In this document: positions 25,151-36,483 of the stretch, piece after piece
Layout of the letters: every line of letters begins with the position of its first letter
Numbering within the stretch: position 1 is the first letter of the stretch
NCBI GenBank assembly: GCA_963922205.1
Contig: CAWUHX010000366.1
Span: forward strand, 1 to 64,000
DNA: 64,000 bases
Source of the DNA: Romanomermis culicivorax
Lineage: Eukaryota; Nematoda; Enoplea; Mermithida; Mermithidae
Direction of reading: 5' to 3'
The notes under the pieces: generated by a model
Seen by the model: the letters and a program-made list of their open reading frames with translations, nothing else
Database searches by the model: none
What the model was told of the DNA's origin: nothing
Program-made: the position numbers and the translations under genes

Positions 25151-28100
25151 ATGAAACTTGCCATTTTACTTCTGCTTTCTTTTTGCACATTGCAAAGAGG
25201 CGATTGTGACTGTTGCGAGTATACATATTGTACATGTAATGGTGTGACAGAACGTAAGTTAGAATACGCAAGAGAAGACTTTGACCAGATTTATGCTTCT
25301 CACATTTTGGAGTTAGGGTTTTCTTGATCTCATACTTAAAGCATACAATCTCATCCATGAAGCTTTTGAGCTCAACAAGAATTTAGAATGAGAATCGTTT
25401 TCAATAAAATTGCCATGAACAGCTATAGTATATCTGAACCTTATTCTTTCAGTTTTAGTTTATCGACATCATAGGTGGCAGCGTAGCGTCAACCTATCCC
25501 TTGAGAATATTCGCCATATGGGTGAACATAGGGGTGGCAAAGGTCATTGGGGGTCTATAATCAAATGGTGCTCCGTGGGGCGCCAAAAACGTGCAAAAAA
25601 CGATTTTTTAGGGTTCCCCAGTTGTAGGAGGTTCTTCTATGGGACCTTGATACTATTACCCGTCTATCTATCATGTGTCCACTCAAAACGCTACTTTATT
25701 TTTTGAAAATATTGATTTGGTCAAATTAAATGAGTGATCAAATTTCGAGAAAATCCCCTTCGTTTGGGTTCAAAAAATCATTTTTTGGTGAGACAGATGT
25801 AGTGTTATCTGATTATCTTGAGTGTAAACGAAGGCATTTCCGTGGTCTAATTGGGCAAGGGCTGTTAGACTATTGGGAAATCAATGGATGCAGTGGTTTA
25901 CACAAAAAAGTTATCCTGAGTGTAAATATGCATATTTTCGTGATCTTTTGTTGGAGGGATTTTTTGACCATGGAAATTCAACAATGCGGTCACTTTACAC
26001 AAAAAAAGGAAAAAATATCCTGTGTGTAAACAAGCGTATTTTCGTGATTTTTTGGTGAAAGGGGTTTTCGACTGCAAAGGTACCTAACGATGCGGTCACT
26101 TCACACAAAAAATTGTCCTTTGTGTAAACAAATGTATTTCTGCGACTTTTTGGGCTGAGATTCTTGATCATTGGGAAATTCAACATATATGGTCATGTAA
26201 CATTCGGTACACATCTTTTGGCTGTACCGGAAGCGAGAAATTGTCGAAATTGATGACGACCAAATTTAAAACTTCAATGTGCTCCTAAGATTTTTATACA
26301 TGGTTGAGGCCCACTAAAAAAAGGCGGACTAGCATATAAGAAAATGCCCCGATGGGGCAGAAAAAAAGAGGAATATACTTGCTTGGATGGTTGCCAAGTT
26401 AGGAAAAGGATTGAACTAGATTTTTGAGAGCTTGAGTTAAAGTTTGAAAAATTCATTTTTGTAATATTGAATTTTCATTCTTCCGCATTGAAAAATGTGG
26501 AAAAGTATATTGTCCTGCTTAATGCATCACTATACCTACCAACCATTGACGCACATAGGGTGGGGGAGTAAACTCTTCCACTGAGACTCTGGATACACCC
26601 GGCTGGTCTCTGGAAAAACTCAATTGGCTACCCCTAGACTTTTTCAAAATCTAGAAACACATGAAAAAACAAGTTTTTTGACAACAATTAGTAAAAATTG
26701 AAAATTTTTGGGAAATCCATTCGTTGCAGTTTAACATTCTCTCTCGAAAATTCTTCCCATGCATCTCTGCTTTCAACCATACACGTGCAGCTCTGTAATT
26801 TGGGGGGAGGGTGGTTACAGAAGAGGTGGATCCTAATATTTTGAGACAAAAATCCCAAAAAATTTACTAAAAGTTTTTTAATACAGAAAAAGACTTCCAA
26901 TTTGAAAACTCTAGATCCCCCATATCATCGCCGCACATGTATGCTTCGAACTGCACTGAGCTTCAACAGACGAGAAAAAAATCTGAAATCCGATTGATTT
27001 GAAACATTGCCTTACATATTTGGCATTTTCATTCGACAGACGCTATGTACTTTTTGTTCAATGTGACATACAATTCAATGCAGAGGTTGATCAAGAAGGA
27101 CTATAATACATTAACATATCATAGCATAGGGCAGAGCAAATTTTGTTGAGAGTGGCCACAGCAGCCACTTAACTATGAATTGTTGCAAAAAGAGAGCACC
27201 TTTCCCGTTGCTCAGTTGCGGGCGCGTAGCCAGGATTTTTTTGAGGGGGTCAAAACGAAAATTTTAGATTTTTTTGGGGAAATAATGGCAAATGATGTCT
27301 TTTTTATGTATCTCAATGCTTCCTACTGAATTTGTGCACATACCTTTATTAATATACCTTTATTAAGCATAAAGAATCAATCCTACGATTATTTACTGCT
27401 AAATCATTTATAATTTCAATAATATGTCTTCTGAGCTTTTTTACATTCGAATACATCTGGAGCAAAAAGTCATAATTATACATCAATCAAAATGAACTGT
27501 TCTTAAATGTTCATTGCTTCATTCAAACATCAGTAATTCCGGAAAATTTTTGCATTTGTATATTTTAGAATGCTAGACAATGAATCTTTTCAACATTTAT
27601 TTTTTTGGTGAAAGGTCTAAATTTTAAATGAATTAAAAAACAACTTTCAGCTGACCAAACTCTAAAACTCGAAAATTAGGCAAGCAACTAAAAATTTGGA
27701 ATCTTCAACAAACAAGAACTTCTAGTATTGTTATAAGCTGAAAAAATTTTCAGCTTCATGTTTAAAATTATAGTTACAAAAAGATAGAAAAACGCAAACT
27801 TTGATTTCTAAAATGCACCAAAATTCATCTTTTTCATGTAAAAATTACCCCACGAATTTTCACTATTTTAAAATCCTTTTCCCCCAAAAGGTTTGATTTG
27901 TGGAAAAACAGTGGACCGATCAATCCGAAGAATTATACAATGGAATCCGGCGCGAAGTCGGTGTTTCCTGATTTTAGAGCCGCAGAACACTTACTTTAAA
28001 TCAAAAATTGAATGAAATTAACTATAATTGAAGTAGGAACCAAAATGACTCCTAGACACAAAACTCCAAGAGCCATTTTAAATTTTTAGGGGATCAGGCC

Positions 28101-29384
28101 CCCAATATGACTAAAAAAGCCTAAATACAAAAAGTCTATGTTTACGAAAGTCAAAAAATCTTAACGATCAAAAAGATTCTGGAGATCGAGAAAAATGTCG
28201 ATTTTTGTCAAATACATAACAGCAATTCAAGGAGATCAAACATTTGTCCATAATATGTTGACACTTGAAAGATATAAGCATACATTACAATGATAGTTTC
28301 TAACTGTGTGCTAGAAATAATACCAAAAGAATTATAAATCATTTTAAAGCCGGCGCGTAGCGCCGGAAAATTTTTAGCATTTCTTATTTTAAAACGCATA
28401 GGAATGCACTTTACCGTAAACGAGGTGTTTTTTTTCTTTCAAATTTCTTACAACGTAAAGACCTTGCGCACAACTTTATGTTTCACCCTGATGGGGTCCA
28501 TTGAACCCTGGACCCCCTTGGCTAGGCGCCTGAGTTGGCTCAGTTGATTAGATCGTGCAGACGGTAGTCCCGGACCAAGCCTAACTTTTACTGAAGCCCC
28601 AAGTAGCGAAAACAGGTTGCCTCATCGGTTTGCCCGTCAAATTAACAGAGATAGAGATGAGTAATTGGTGAATAGTGTTTCATATGAGGATGCCTGATAA
28701 AATTTTGTTTTATGTAAAATCAAACATGCATCCATTTAGAGACATAAGTTTGGCAATGATAATTGTGTCAAAGTAGCATTTTCATGGCTGAATCAAAAAC
28801 TTTTTAAAAGCATTTTTGTTTACTTTATCCTGTTGCCCTGTTTGCAGATATTTACTGTAACCAGGGCAAAATCATCTACTAAAGGTTTAACCTCAGACTT
28901 AAAGATAACAACGAAAACAAAAAGACAACCACCTCAGTTCCAGCAGTTGCACCAACATGTCAATGATATCAAGTGTTTGCTATAATCTAGATGTCTTCAG
29001 GATTATCCCATTTTGAGCTGTTGGGTTGCACTATTTTATTAGATTTTTTAATTTTTAGACTGCGATTCCTGAACCTGGGCTTACATCTTAGTATTACCTA
29101 ATCTTAAGCCTGGTGTCAGGATTGTTAGTCCTACAAGAAAATAATCTTGACATTGTAATTAGCTGAGACTGGTGATTAGTGCTTAACACTTTGAAAATGA
29201 CTTTTTAGATCTATGCAACGACTGTACGAAAACAAATCGCTGTTGTGGAAATGGCTCCTGCAACATTTTCTGCTGTAATTGTGACAACGGATGTCGTCAA
29301 GGCGGTTCATGCTCTTCTTGTCCAGAAAATGGCGGTCCGAAATGCATTCTTAATACAGATCCAATAGCATTATTTGTCGGTTAA
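25151..29384 (+). CDS. Small secreted cysteine-rich protein, two exons
   Basis: I do not recognise the family. Exon 1 is 25151-25253 and exon 2 is 29209-29384. The donor is C|GTAAGTT, the acceptor is CTTTTTTAG|AT, and the split codon CAT gives His35. The product is 92 residues. Residues 1-17 (MKLAILLLLSFCTLQRG) are a classic signal peptide. The mature part of about 75 residues has 17 cysteines with CxCC, CC, CCxC and CSSC spacings (for example CNIFCCNCDNGC), so a disulphide-rich or metal-binding extracellular protein is likely. A canonical AATAAA follows 20 bases after the stop. Coding bases are GC-rich against AT-rich surroundings. The 3.95-kb intron is packed with repeats, and I could not exclude an additional small exon inside it. 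The extracellular role is inferred only from the signal peptide and cysteine content. Confidence 0.8.
25455..26520 (-). repeat. Second, inverted copy of the 98-bp array and arm sequence
   Basis: The segment begins ATCATAGGTGGCAGCGTAGC, the inverse of the block at 16640-16670. It continues with four diverged 98-bp units in reverse orientation (GTGTAAACAAGCGTATTTTC and similar, 25800-26170), then the arm sequence (GAAAATGCCCCGATGGGGCA, 26338). It is a relic of the same composite element as in the 13.6-17.7 kb transposon, here sitting in the intron of the cysteine-rich gene. Confidence 0.75.
27219..28537. mobile_element. Probable DNA transposon with GGCGCGTAGCC ends and 9-bp flanking repeat
   Basis: The left end CGGGCGCGTAGCCAGG with a G-run faces the inverse right end CCCCCTTGGCTAGGCGCC. 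The 9-bp word GCTCAGTTG flanks it on the left (27210-27218) and right (28538-28546), as a target duplication would. The interior (about 27590-28400) contains another dispersed repeat with the hairpin CCGGCGCGTAGCGCCGG at 28350. No transposase is visible. The right terminus is not symmetrical to the left, so the boundaries are tentative. Confidence 0.45.
28531..28590 (+). repeat. tRNA-like (SINE-like) segment, weak
   Basis: GTTGGCTCAGTTGATTAGAT closely matches a tRNA D-arm/A-box. No convincing B-box (GGTTCGANNCC) follows, so this is neither a functional tRNA nor a proven SINE. It may be a fortuitous match. Confidence 0.2.
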
Positions 29385-29403
29385 AGTTTTTTAATTAATC
29401 ATC

Positions 29404-29409
29404 AATAAA
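29404..29409 (+). terminator. Polyadenylation signal of the cysteine-rich gene
   Basis: Canonical AATAAA, 20 bases past the TAA stop. Its position fits a short 3' UTR and supports the two-exon model. Confidence 0.75.
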
Positions 29410-30628
29410 ATTTGCTACATTGATGCATTATCTGAACCATGTTCGACAACATAATTGGATTTATTCACTGTGCCTCTGGCTTAGGTGGCTATTTTTCATA
29501 GTTTTTGGCTGGAAATACAGCTTCAAAATCTACTCATCGATGAGGGACTATACAAATTACACATTTTGCTTAATGGGGTTTAAAAAACACTCCCGGACAT
29601 TTCGAGGTGTAGAAGCTATTCATGTTTTGAGTCATTTGTATCCTATCCTTTTCTAGCTGTTATATATAAATACGATAAGTACCACTTGAAACAAATTCGT
29701 ACCACTTGAAAAAGTTTACCATTTGAAAAAAATTATTACCTTCAAACAGGATGTACAGCGTTTTTTCTAGATGCATTACAAAAAGATCAAGATTCAAGAT
29801 TTTTTTTGATATTCGACCTATAACGTCTCCCTCTGCTATCCCCGTAAAAATCAAGGGGGCTCTCCGCTAGCAAGCAGTGACCTCAGAAATCCACTTTGAA
29901 GGGTTTCCGTACTTATAAACATAGGAGGCGGAGCAAAGTCTTTGATTGGCTAGTTTCAGAAATTATCATTCTTTGATGTGCCCCCATCTTTATTTTTTTC
30001 AGAATGGGGTCTTGATCTTTTTTCAGGATACCGTCTTGCTTTGTTTTCAAGACTGTCATGAAAAAATTGTGATGCACTTGAAAAGAAAGTCAGTTGAACA
30101 TAGAGAACGAAACTCACACATTTTAATTCATTTGCAATGCATCTTGAAAAAAGTAACACATAATGTTCGAAGGTACCGATTTTTTTTTAGTAATAAAAAT
30201 TTTCTTCAAGTGGTAACAAATTTATTCAAGGGGTAACAATTTTTTTCAAGTGGCCCTTCTTGTATTCCATACTTTTCCTGGTCTTCAAATCTTTTTTTTT
30301 GAATTTTGTGGACATAATTTTTTTTTGCATTCGGCAAATGATTGAAACACCATCAGCGCGACAGTGACACAGTGACAGAAGTTCTTGATTTTTTTGGTTG
30401 CTTGTCTGATTTTTGAATTTTAGTTGCATGCTTTCGGTATGGTTTTTTGCAATTTTTTGAAAATGATTTAATCAACTGAAAAATTATACTGCTTATCAAA
30501 GAAATAAATGTTGAAAAGATTCGTTTTCCAGCGTTCTAGAATACCAAAACTCATAAAAATTTCGGGCGCATAGCGCCGGAGGTCTATTTTTGAAGTGTTT
30601 CGCCCTAATTTATGAAACAGTGTTGCGC
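29410..30628. other. Non-genic; start of a dispersed repeat
   Basis: No exon seen. From about 30440 the sequence joins the dispersed repeat family marked by TTCCAGCGTTCTAGAATA and the hairpin CGGGCGCATAGCGCCGG (30563-30579). Confidence 0.4.
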
Positions 30629-30978
30629 CGGTTGCACCAAACAGACTTGAACTCCAACTGAGTTGCAGCTTAAGCTGTAGCTTAGCTCTCTATTTTATAC
30701 TATTGCCGTTAAGGTGCAGCTTAGCTGCAGCACAACTCATGCACACAACACATATCGAGAAAGTTAAGCTGCAGCTGAGTCTTAGTTTAACTCTATATGT
30801 TATAACATTGTCGTTATGATGTAGTTCAGCTGCAGCTTAACATTCCCAATATATTTTGTGTGTAGGAGTTAAGCTAAGGCTGAGCTGCATCTTTACGGAA
30901 ATGTTACAACATAGAGAGTTAAGGTACAGCTCAAGCTGCAGCTCAGTTGGAGCTCAAGTCCCTTTGATGAAACTGACC
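30629..30978. mobile_element. Harbinger-related MITE with AGCTTAAGCTGCAGCT-type interior
   Basis: The ends are imperfect inverted repeats: GCCGGTTGCACCAAACAGAC at the left and, read inversely, GTCAGTTTCATCAAAGGGAC at the right, both followed by TTGARCTCCAACTGAG. The interior is a string of GCTGCAGCTTAAGCT palindromes. The terminal GCCGGTTGCA matches the 4-kb Harbinger element at 13653. A truncated relative lies at 16735-16820. Confidence 0.65.
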
Positions 30979-31974
30979 TGTTGACTTCGAGCTGATCTTC
31001 TAGGTAGTAAGCTGATTGAAAACACCAACTTTTCGCTCAAGTCTGAGCATCAATCTAGACAGAAAATTGAATCTTGAATCATGGAATAAGGCCTGAAAAT
31101 ATTCATTTTCCAGCGTCCTAGAGTATGAAATTCAGAAAATTTTCCTGGCGCTTCATGCCGGTAGGAAAGATACATCAAGTGCAGTCCATTATTCTGTACT
31201 TTTTTTAACATGTCAGCAGTTGAATTTCTAGGCAGTTCAAGATTTTTTGTTTCAGATTTTAGTTGCTTTTTTGCTGCAATTAATTTTGATATATTCTTAT
31301 TAGAATCTGATGTAAAATTTGAAAAATGATGGGTTTTTTATTTCTGGTAAATTAATAACTGCAAACGTATGAGAATGTTCCAATATGCTCAAAAAGCACA
31401 AATAAAGCATTTGTGAGTATTTTTGACCAAAAAACGATTTGACGGAAATGGCGAAAAAAAATTTTGACTTCTTCAGCCAAATAGCGAAAAGATCCGTGCC
31501 GAAAACAGTGGCTCCACGTCTGCTCTTAGATTGTTTTGCCCTTTTTGTTGTATGTCACGGCGCAGGGAAACACGAGATATTTTTGAAAGCATGTTTTTAG
31601 GTACTCTCCAAACTTACTGAGCATATTCTGTGATACCAAGAAGTTTACCTTCCAAAAATTGTTTTCATTTCGCTCCAGATTCACTTCAGAATTTATCCGA
31701 AACTATTCTTAACTTTCTTACTCGACCTGTAGTGATTTGACTCTAAAAGATAGATCAAGGAAGCTGAACATAGGCCGCAAAATAGGATTACATTATGCCG
31801 TTTGCATTCCTTCCAAATGGCCTCTTAATAAGCGAATTAGACTTTTATAGAGGAAGCGGTAATTTTTTAGACAGACACCATGTTTTTGTCAACTCGTGAT
31901 AACTACTTCAATATATTAATTTATTCAAGATTCAGCTTTTATTGAAACGATCAATGATGCTAATATTCATTCTA
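30979..31974. other. Non-genic; dispersed repeat sequence
   Basis: Contains another copy of the TTTTCCAGCGTCCTAGAGTA motif leading into TTTTCCTGGCGCTTCATGCC (31080-31165). No gene is visible. Confidence 0.4.
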
Positions 31975-32211
31975 TAGTCTGGTTTATAATATGCTTTCAA
32001 ATCGAAAAGTGACACCAATCAGTAGTAAAATCGCTTGCTTAGAGCTCCTACCGTAAAATGCTTCACTCGAAAAATTGTTAACGGGGATATCAGTATGCTG
32101 AAAACTTTCCAATCCTATATGATATATTATTTACCAGAAAATCGTGATAATCTGAAATACTACTTGCTTTCCACTTTCATTATTTAGAAGTATTTCAAGA
32201 AAAACAAACTA
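31975..32211. mobile_element. Tc1/mariner-like MITE (TAGTCTG family), copy
   Basis: The left end TATAGTCTGGTTTATAATAT and right end AAGAAAAACAAACTATA are each bordered by TA. The interior matches 7561-7811, for example ATCTGAAATACTACTTGCTT. Confidence 0.7.
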
Positions 32212-33336
32212 TAGTTTCTTATTCTCATCCTAAAATTTTTGCAATCATGGGGAGAAATCCACAGTAAGTCCGAAGAATAGCCTCAAAAATGAATTCAAAA
32301 TCTCGAAAATCTGAACACGATAGCCAAGTTCTTGAATATATGGAGTCAGTATAGGATTGTGAAGTCAGTGTTATTTATACAGGCTTGATGGAATGAACAT
32401 TTCATAAACCATATGTCAGATTATTATGTGCTAAAACGGATTTAATTTTTCGAATTAGAATGGATCATTGATGGAAACAGTACCGTGTATGTTTCCATTA
32501 ATGATTCCCTTTGATTGTTGAAATAGCTGCATTAGACGATTGTGTCATGTTACCTTGACCATCCCCTCACCTCGACCATCCCGTTACCTCGATTAATGTT
32601 ATAAAAAATTTAAAAATTCTCGTTACCCCGACTGTCCCCTTACTTCGACTGATGTTGTATATAAAAACATTAAAAATCCCATTTTTGCGACTGTCCACCT
32701 CGTTTTATGTTGTGACGTCGCAGAAAAATCACAAAGTGAAATTTACAAAAAATATCAGTTTCCCACGGGCTTCCCTCAAATAATTACACCATCAATATTT
32801 GGTAAGAAATGACTTCTTATTGTTCGTACTTCTCGTGAACTGGTCAGAAGGTTGTTTGAATTGTTGCCCAAAACGAAAGATTATGGTCGAGCAACGTTTA
32901 TCCATACAAAATACGGAAGAACCGATTTATTAAAATGTGAAAGTACGACTCTGCCAGATCATTTCTAGCTTTTATAGAAAATAAATCATGTTAGCTTGCA
33001 CACAGATTTTGTTGATAAATGAAGGGAATAAGGGCATAATAATAATATTATCATGAAAAAATTCAAATTTATCCAGCATGAAGGTTGAATTCAGGATATA
33101 CGTAGCACAGCCGAGCTAACGGGACAGAGCAAAAAAATTGTAGAAAAATTGATTGGTCGATGTAACGGAAAAAACGGCATTGGACATTCTTAACTTGTTG
33201 ATTTTGGAAATTATTGAATACGTGTCGTCGATGGTACAAAAAACTAATAAAATTTTCGGAATTTTCATACATATTATTGTTTCAATTCTCATAGGTTCTG
33301 AGTGGAAAATATAGCAATTTTTTGAGAAGCGACCAT
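32212..33336. other. Non-genic, with a short tandem repeat
   Basis: At 32550-32715 a unit of about 70 bp (GTTACCTCGATTAATGTT...AAAAATTCTC) repeats about 2.5 times. The rest shows no supported feature. Confidence 0.5.
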
Positions 33337-34241
33337 TCATTTTACGTCAAGGAAGGTAATGTTCTTGATGAAGCTTTCCAAAGTTACAAATAGATTAGCT
33401 ATTATGTCATTATTATTGTTCGCTTGATTTTGACACATCTGCTGATCTTGTATCAGTGGACAATTACCTTGATAACTATCATCAATAGTTTTATAAATCT
33501 CCTGTGAAATCGATAATTTAGGTGACAACCGGAGCCCTGCTGCGATTCGACATTTTGCAAATTGAGGATATTGTTCTTCCAATGGAAGATGAAGATTTAA
33601 ATTTTGATTTCATCGAGCCTAATAAATGTTTTGTTGTTATCCTCAATTTTGTAAATGCAATTTATAAGATCATCCCCTCTATTTTCAGGGTCTTCACCGA
33701 ATTTCTTCCAAGCAGTTGTTTCAGTTTTTAACTTTTTCACAGATTCTGCCCACTTGACTATATTTTTAAACTCTTTGGTCTGCTTATCACACAAGTTTGC
33801 ACACGAATAAGAGCTTCCTGATAATATGTTTCAATAGCCAGCTATTCTCTGTCCGTTTCTCTGACTTCTCATAGTTCAAAAAACGGAAATACGTTTTGAT
33901 CCATTTCAAAATATCTTTGGCGTGCTTTCCTATTCATTTTTGATGTTCGCGCACATTTCTTTGCAGTGCCGGAGTAATCAAACTTTTGAGGTAATCATTC
34001 AGATAATACACATGCTTTTCTTTCTTGAGGTTCCACTTTTATCAATATTGGTCAGTGTTTCAAATTCACAACTCCACAATAAAACTCAGATTTTGATTTT
34101 TCTTCTGGTATATCTGGCCTAAAAGCTACTTTGAGATAGGCGAAAAAATTGACAATTTTTAGCGTTTCCATTTTCTCATCAACTTTCAATTCAATATGTT
34201 CCTTATCTGCTTTTTGAAATTTCGCGAAACGTGCGTATGTC
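33337..34241 (-). pseudogene. Frameshifted protein-coding remnant, family unknown
   Basis: Read on the minus strand from 34241, a chain of open segments in changing frames looks like genuine former coding sequence. The segments include KADKEHIELKVDEKMETLK, NDYLKSLITPALQRNVREHQ, AKDILKWIKTYFRFLNYEK, then EFKNIVKWAESVKKLKTETT (33794-33597), and EEQYPQFAKCRIAAGL (33582-33337). It is rich in Lys and Glu and probably helical. Each join needs a frameshift or stop readthrough, with no good splice sites, so I call it broken. The helical, charged character recalls BAR-type coiled coils, but that is only an impression. It sits beside transposons and may itself come from one. Confidence 0.4.
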
Positions 34242-34794
34242 TGACTGCAAATTTGCGAGCGTACTCAACTAACAGTTAACAATTTTTTGAGTAAAAAAAA
34301 TCCCAGTGCAAAACCTTTAAATGAATGCTTTTGACGATAATAATGATTTTTGTCATATTTCAATTGGGAAACATTCTACAAAAACAGACTAAGGTGACCA
34401 TCAGCGCTACAACAATTTCGATTCCTCTGCTTTTTTTGGAAACACGGTTGGAAATATAAATGAAAAACAAAGTCTTGCCATGGATTTTGTAAAGAATAAA
34501 TATTAATTCGAAATTGAGAAAGAAGTCGAGAACAAATCAATTTTAGTTAATAATCCGTGACGTTGTCCGTGGGCTTCGCTTTGAATTTAAAATTTGAATG
34601 GATGTAGGAATTTTATGATTACTGCTTGGATAGGTTGCTTGTTGTGTAAAAAACGTTACCAATTTTGAATTCAATTGATTTGTATTGACTACTGCTTCAC
34701 AAAAACGTTTGTAAGTGTATTTTAAATTTCATCCCAATTAGTTAATTACTGTATTGACTCAGTCAGCATCATTGTTCCGGTCTTCGGCTCGGCG

Positions 34795-36449
34795 CAGTGT
34801 TTTTTTTGTGCCAAACCAAAACATGGTTTTTGACAAAAAAAAATTTTGAATGGCACAAAAAATTTTGAGCGTTTGTGCCAATTGGCACAAAATTTTTGGC
34901 TGTTCAAACATTAAATTTCCTTGATTTTTAAACGATTTAGGGGCCGAAAATGCAAAAAATTTTCGGCGCTACGCGCCGAGTCTATGAATATAATTTTATC
35001 TACTCGTATTTGACCCGAACGCGAACGAGTTCTTTTTGAACAGTGTATCAGATTGTTGCAGCAAAGTTTACAGGCTGTCGATGAATGATGAGATGAGTGG
35101 AAATGAATGGAAATAAAATGAAAATTGTTTACTCCATCTTGTAGCATGTGTAATGCAAAACATGCAAGAGGTACCTACAATTGGTTATGACGCGTAACTT
35201 AAGGCGACAGTACGAAGCCTGGCTCAGGCTTAGGCTTAGACTGGCTTAAGCCATCGACTCAGGCACAGACAATCGACCCAGCGGCCAGCGTTACCGAACG
35301 AAAGGAAAATTTTTGTTCCGTTAAGTTCGGTTGGAGGTTACTGTCGTCATTTTCTACAAAATTGCAGTTATTCTTTCCGATCGAAAGTGGATTTTCAAGC
35401 TGAACGTTTCAAGCTGTTGGCGATCAGTTCCATCGAAAAATCAAATATAAATGACCCTTCAGACTGGGCCCTGTTCAGAAGTGAAAAAATCCTATGATTT
35501 TTGTCGTCGACAGTCGGCTATTTCACTGCTAAATTAGACTTTATTCTTAAGCTACCATTTAGCAGGCACGTTATACCGTTTATGCCCATACCTGTAAGAC
35601 CTCCGACAAGTTGGGGGGGGGGGGGGGTAAATCCGAAATTTTGGGGGGGTGGGGGTAGGAAAAAGTCGAAATTTTTCTCAAAAAAGGCCAAAAAACATAC
35701 ACTTTTTGGCAAATTTTTTTAATTTTTTCATAACGGGGGTTGGGGGGCGGGGGGCAAATGATTTTGGGTACTGGGTTGGCCAAGTTGGGGGGGGGGTCCC
35801 CCTTCAAACCCCCCAAGTACAGGTATGTCTATGCCTCCTCTCCTCACACATTTTACCCAATTTCTGCAGGTACCTTTTTGCATTACACATTTTATAAGAT
35901 GGGTGGCCACCAGACGCACTAATATCGACCTTATATCCCTACTTTTGATCTTTAATTTAGTCCTTCGAATCTTCTAAAATTTATCTTTCACGTTTATTCA
36001 TTATTTCCTCGTTCTCGACTAATTGTATTTTGTATTGTAATTTTGCGTTCACTTCGACAGGTAATAAAATCTTTCATTCAGTCTTTCATTCATTCATATA
36101 TGTATACATAGATTCGTAGTCTCAGATTTAATCAATTTGAACATCCTGAACAATCCTAGAGTTATTTCAAATTTCTCAGCATTCCATGTCTTTTCGAGTC
36201 TTTGCGAACTACTTGCACAGTTTTTTCTTTATCTCACTGACATGTTTAGCTGAAAAATAGGTTGGACACGATTTCTACAAAAAAATTGATGCGTTAAACG
36301 TTAACTTTTTATCAAAATTTTGGCCTAAAAATTTTCCGCAGTTTTCAGTATGTTTTTAGTAGAAAAAAAATTTTTGTGCCATTGGCACAAATTTTTTTGG
36401 CCTCTTGTGCCAATTGGCACAAGTGTCCGTGCACAAAAAAAATACGCTG
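34795..36449. mobile_element. hAT-like DNA element, perfect 8-bp target duplication
   Basis: The ends are CAGTGTTTTTTTTGTGCC at the left and, inversely at the right, CAGCGTATTTTTTTTGTGC. The 8-bp word GCTCGGCG flanks both sides exactly (34787-34794 and 36450-36457), the hallmark of hAT. Both subterminal zones carry TTTGTGCCAATTGGCACAAA palindromes, likely transposase-binding sites. No transposase frame survives. A G-tract element (35587-35827) is nested inside, and a GC hairpin CGGCGCTACGCGCCG lies at 34964-34978. Confidence 0.85.
35587..35827. mobile_element. G-tract MITE, CATACCTGTA ends, nested in hAT-like element
   Basis: 241 bp, beginning CATACCTGTAAGACCTCCGA and ending CCCCAAGTACAGGTATG. 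The flanking 8-mers are TTTATGCC and TCTATGCC (one mismatch), consistent with an aged 8-bp target duplication. It carries several runs of 6 to 14 G on the plus strand, which could form G-quadruplexes. No coding capacity. Confidence 0.8.
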
Positions 36450-36483
36450 GCTCGGCGTGTCTCTAAATAGGGTATACCTGTAA

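Noticed and set aside
28531..28590. Functional tRNA gene
   Set aside because: Only an A-box-like match. I could not fold a full cloverleaf or find a B-box.
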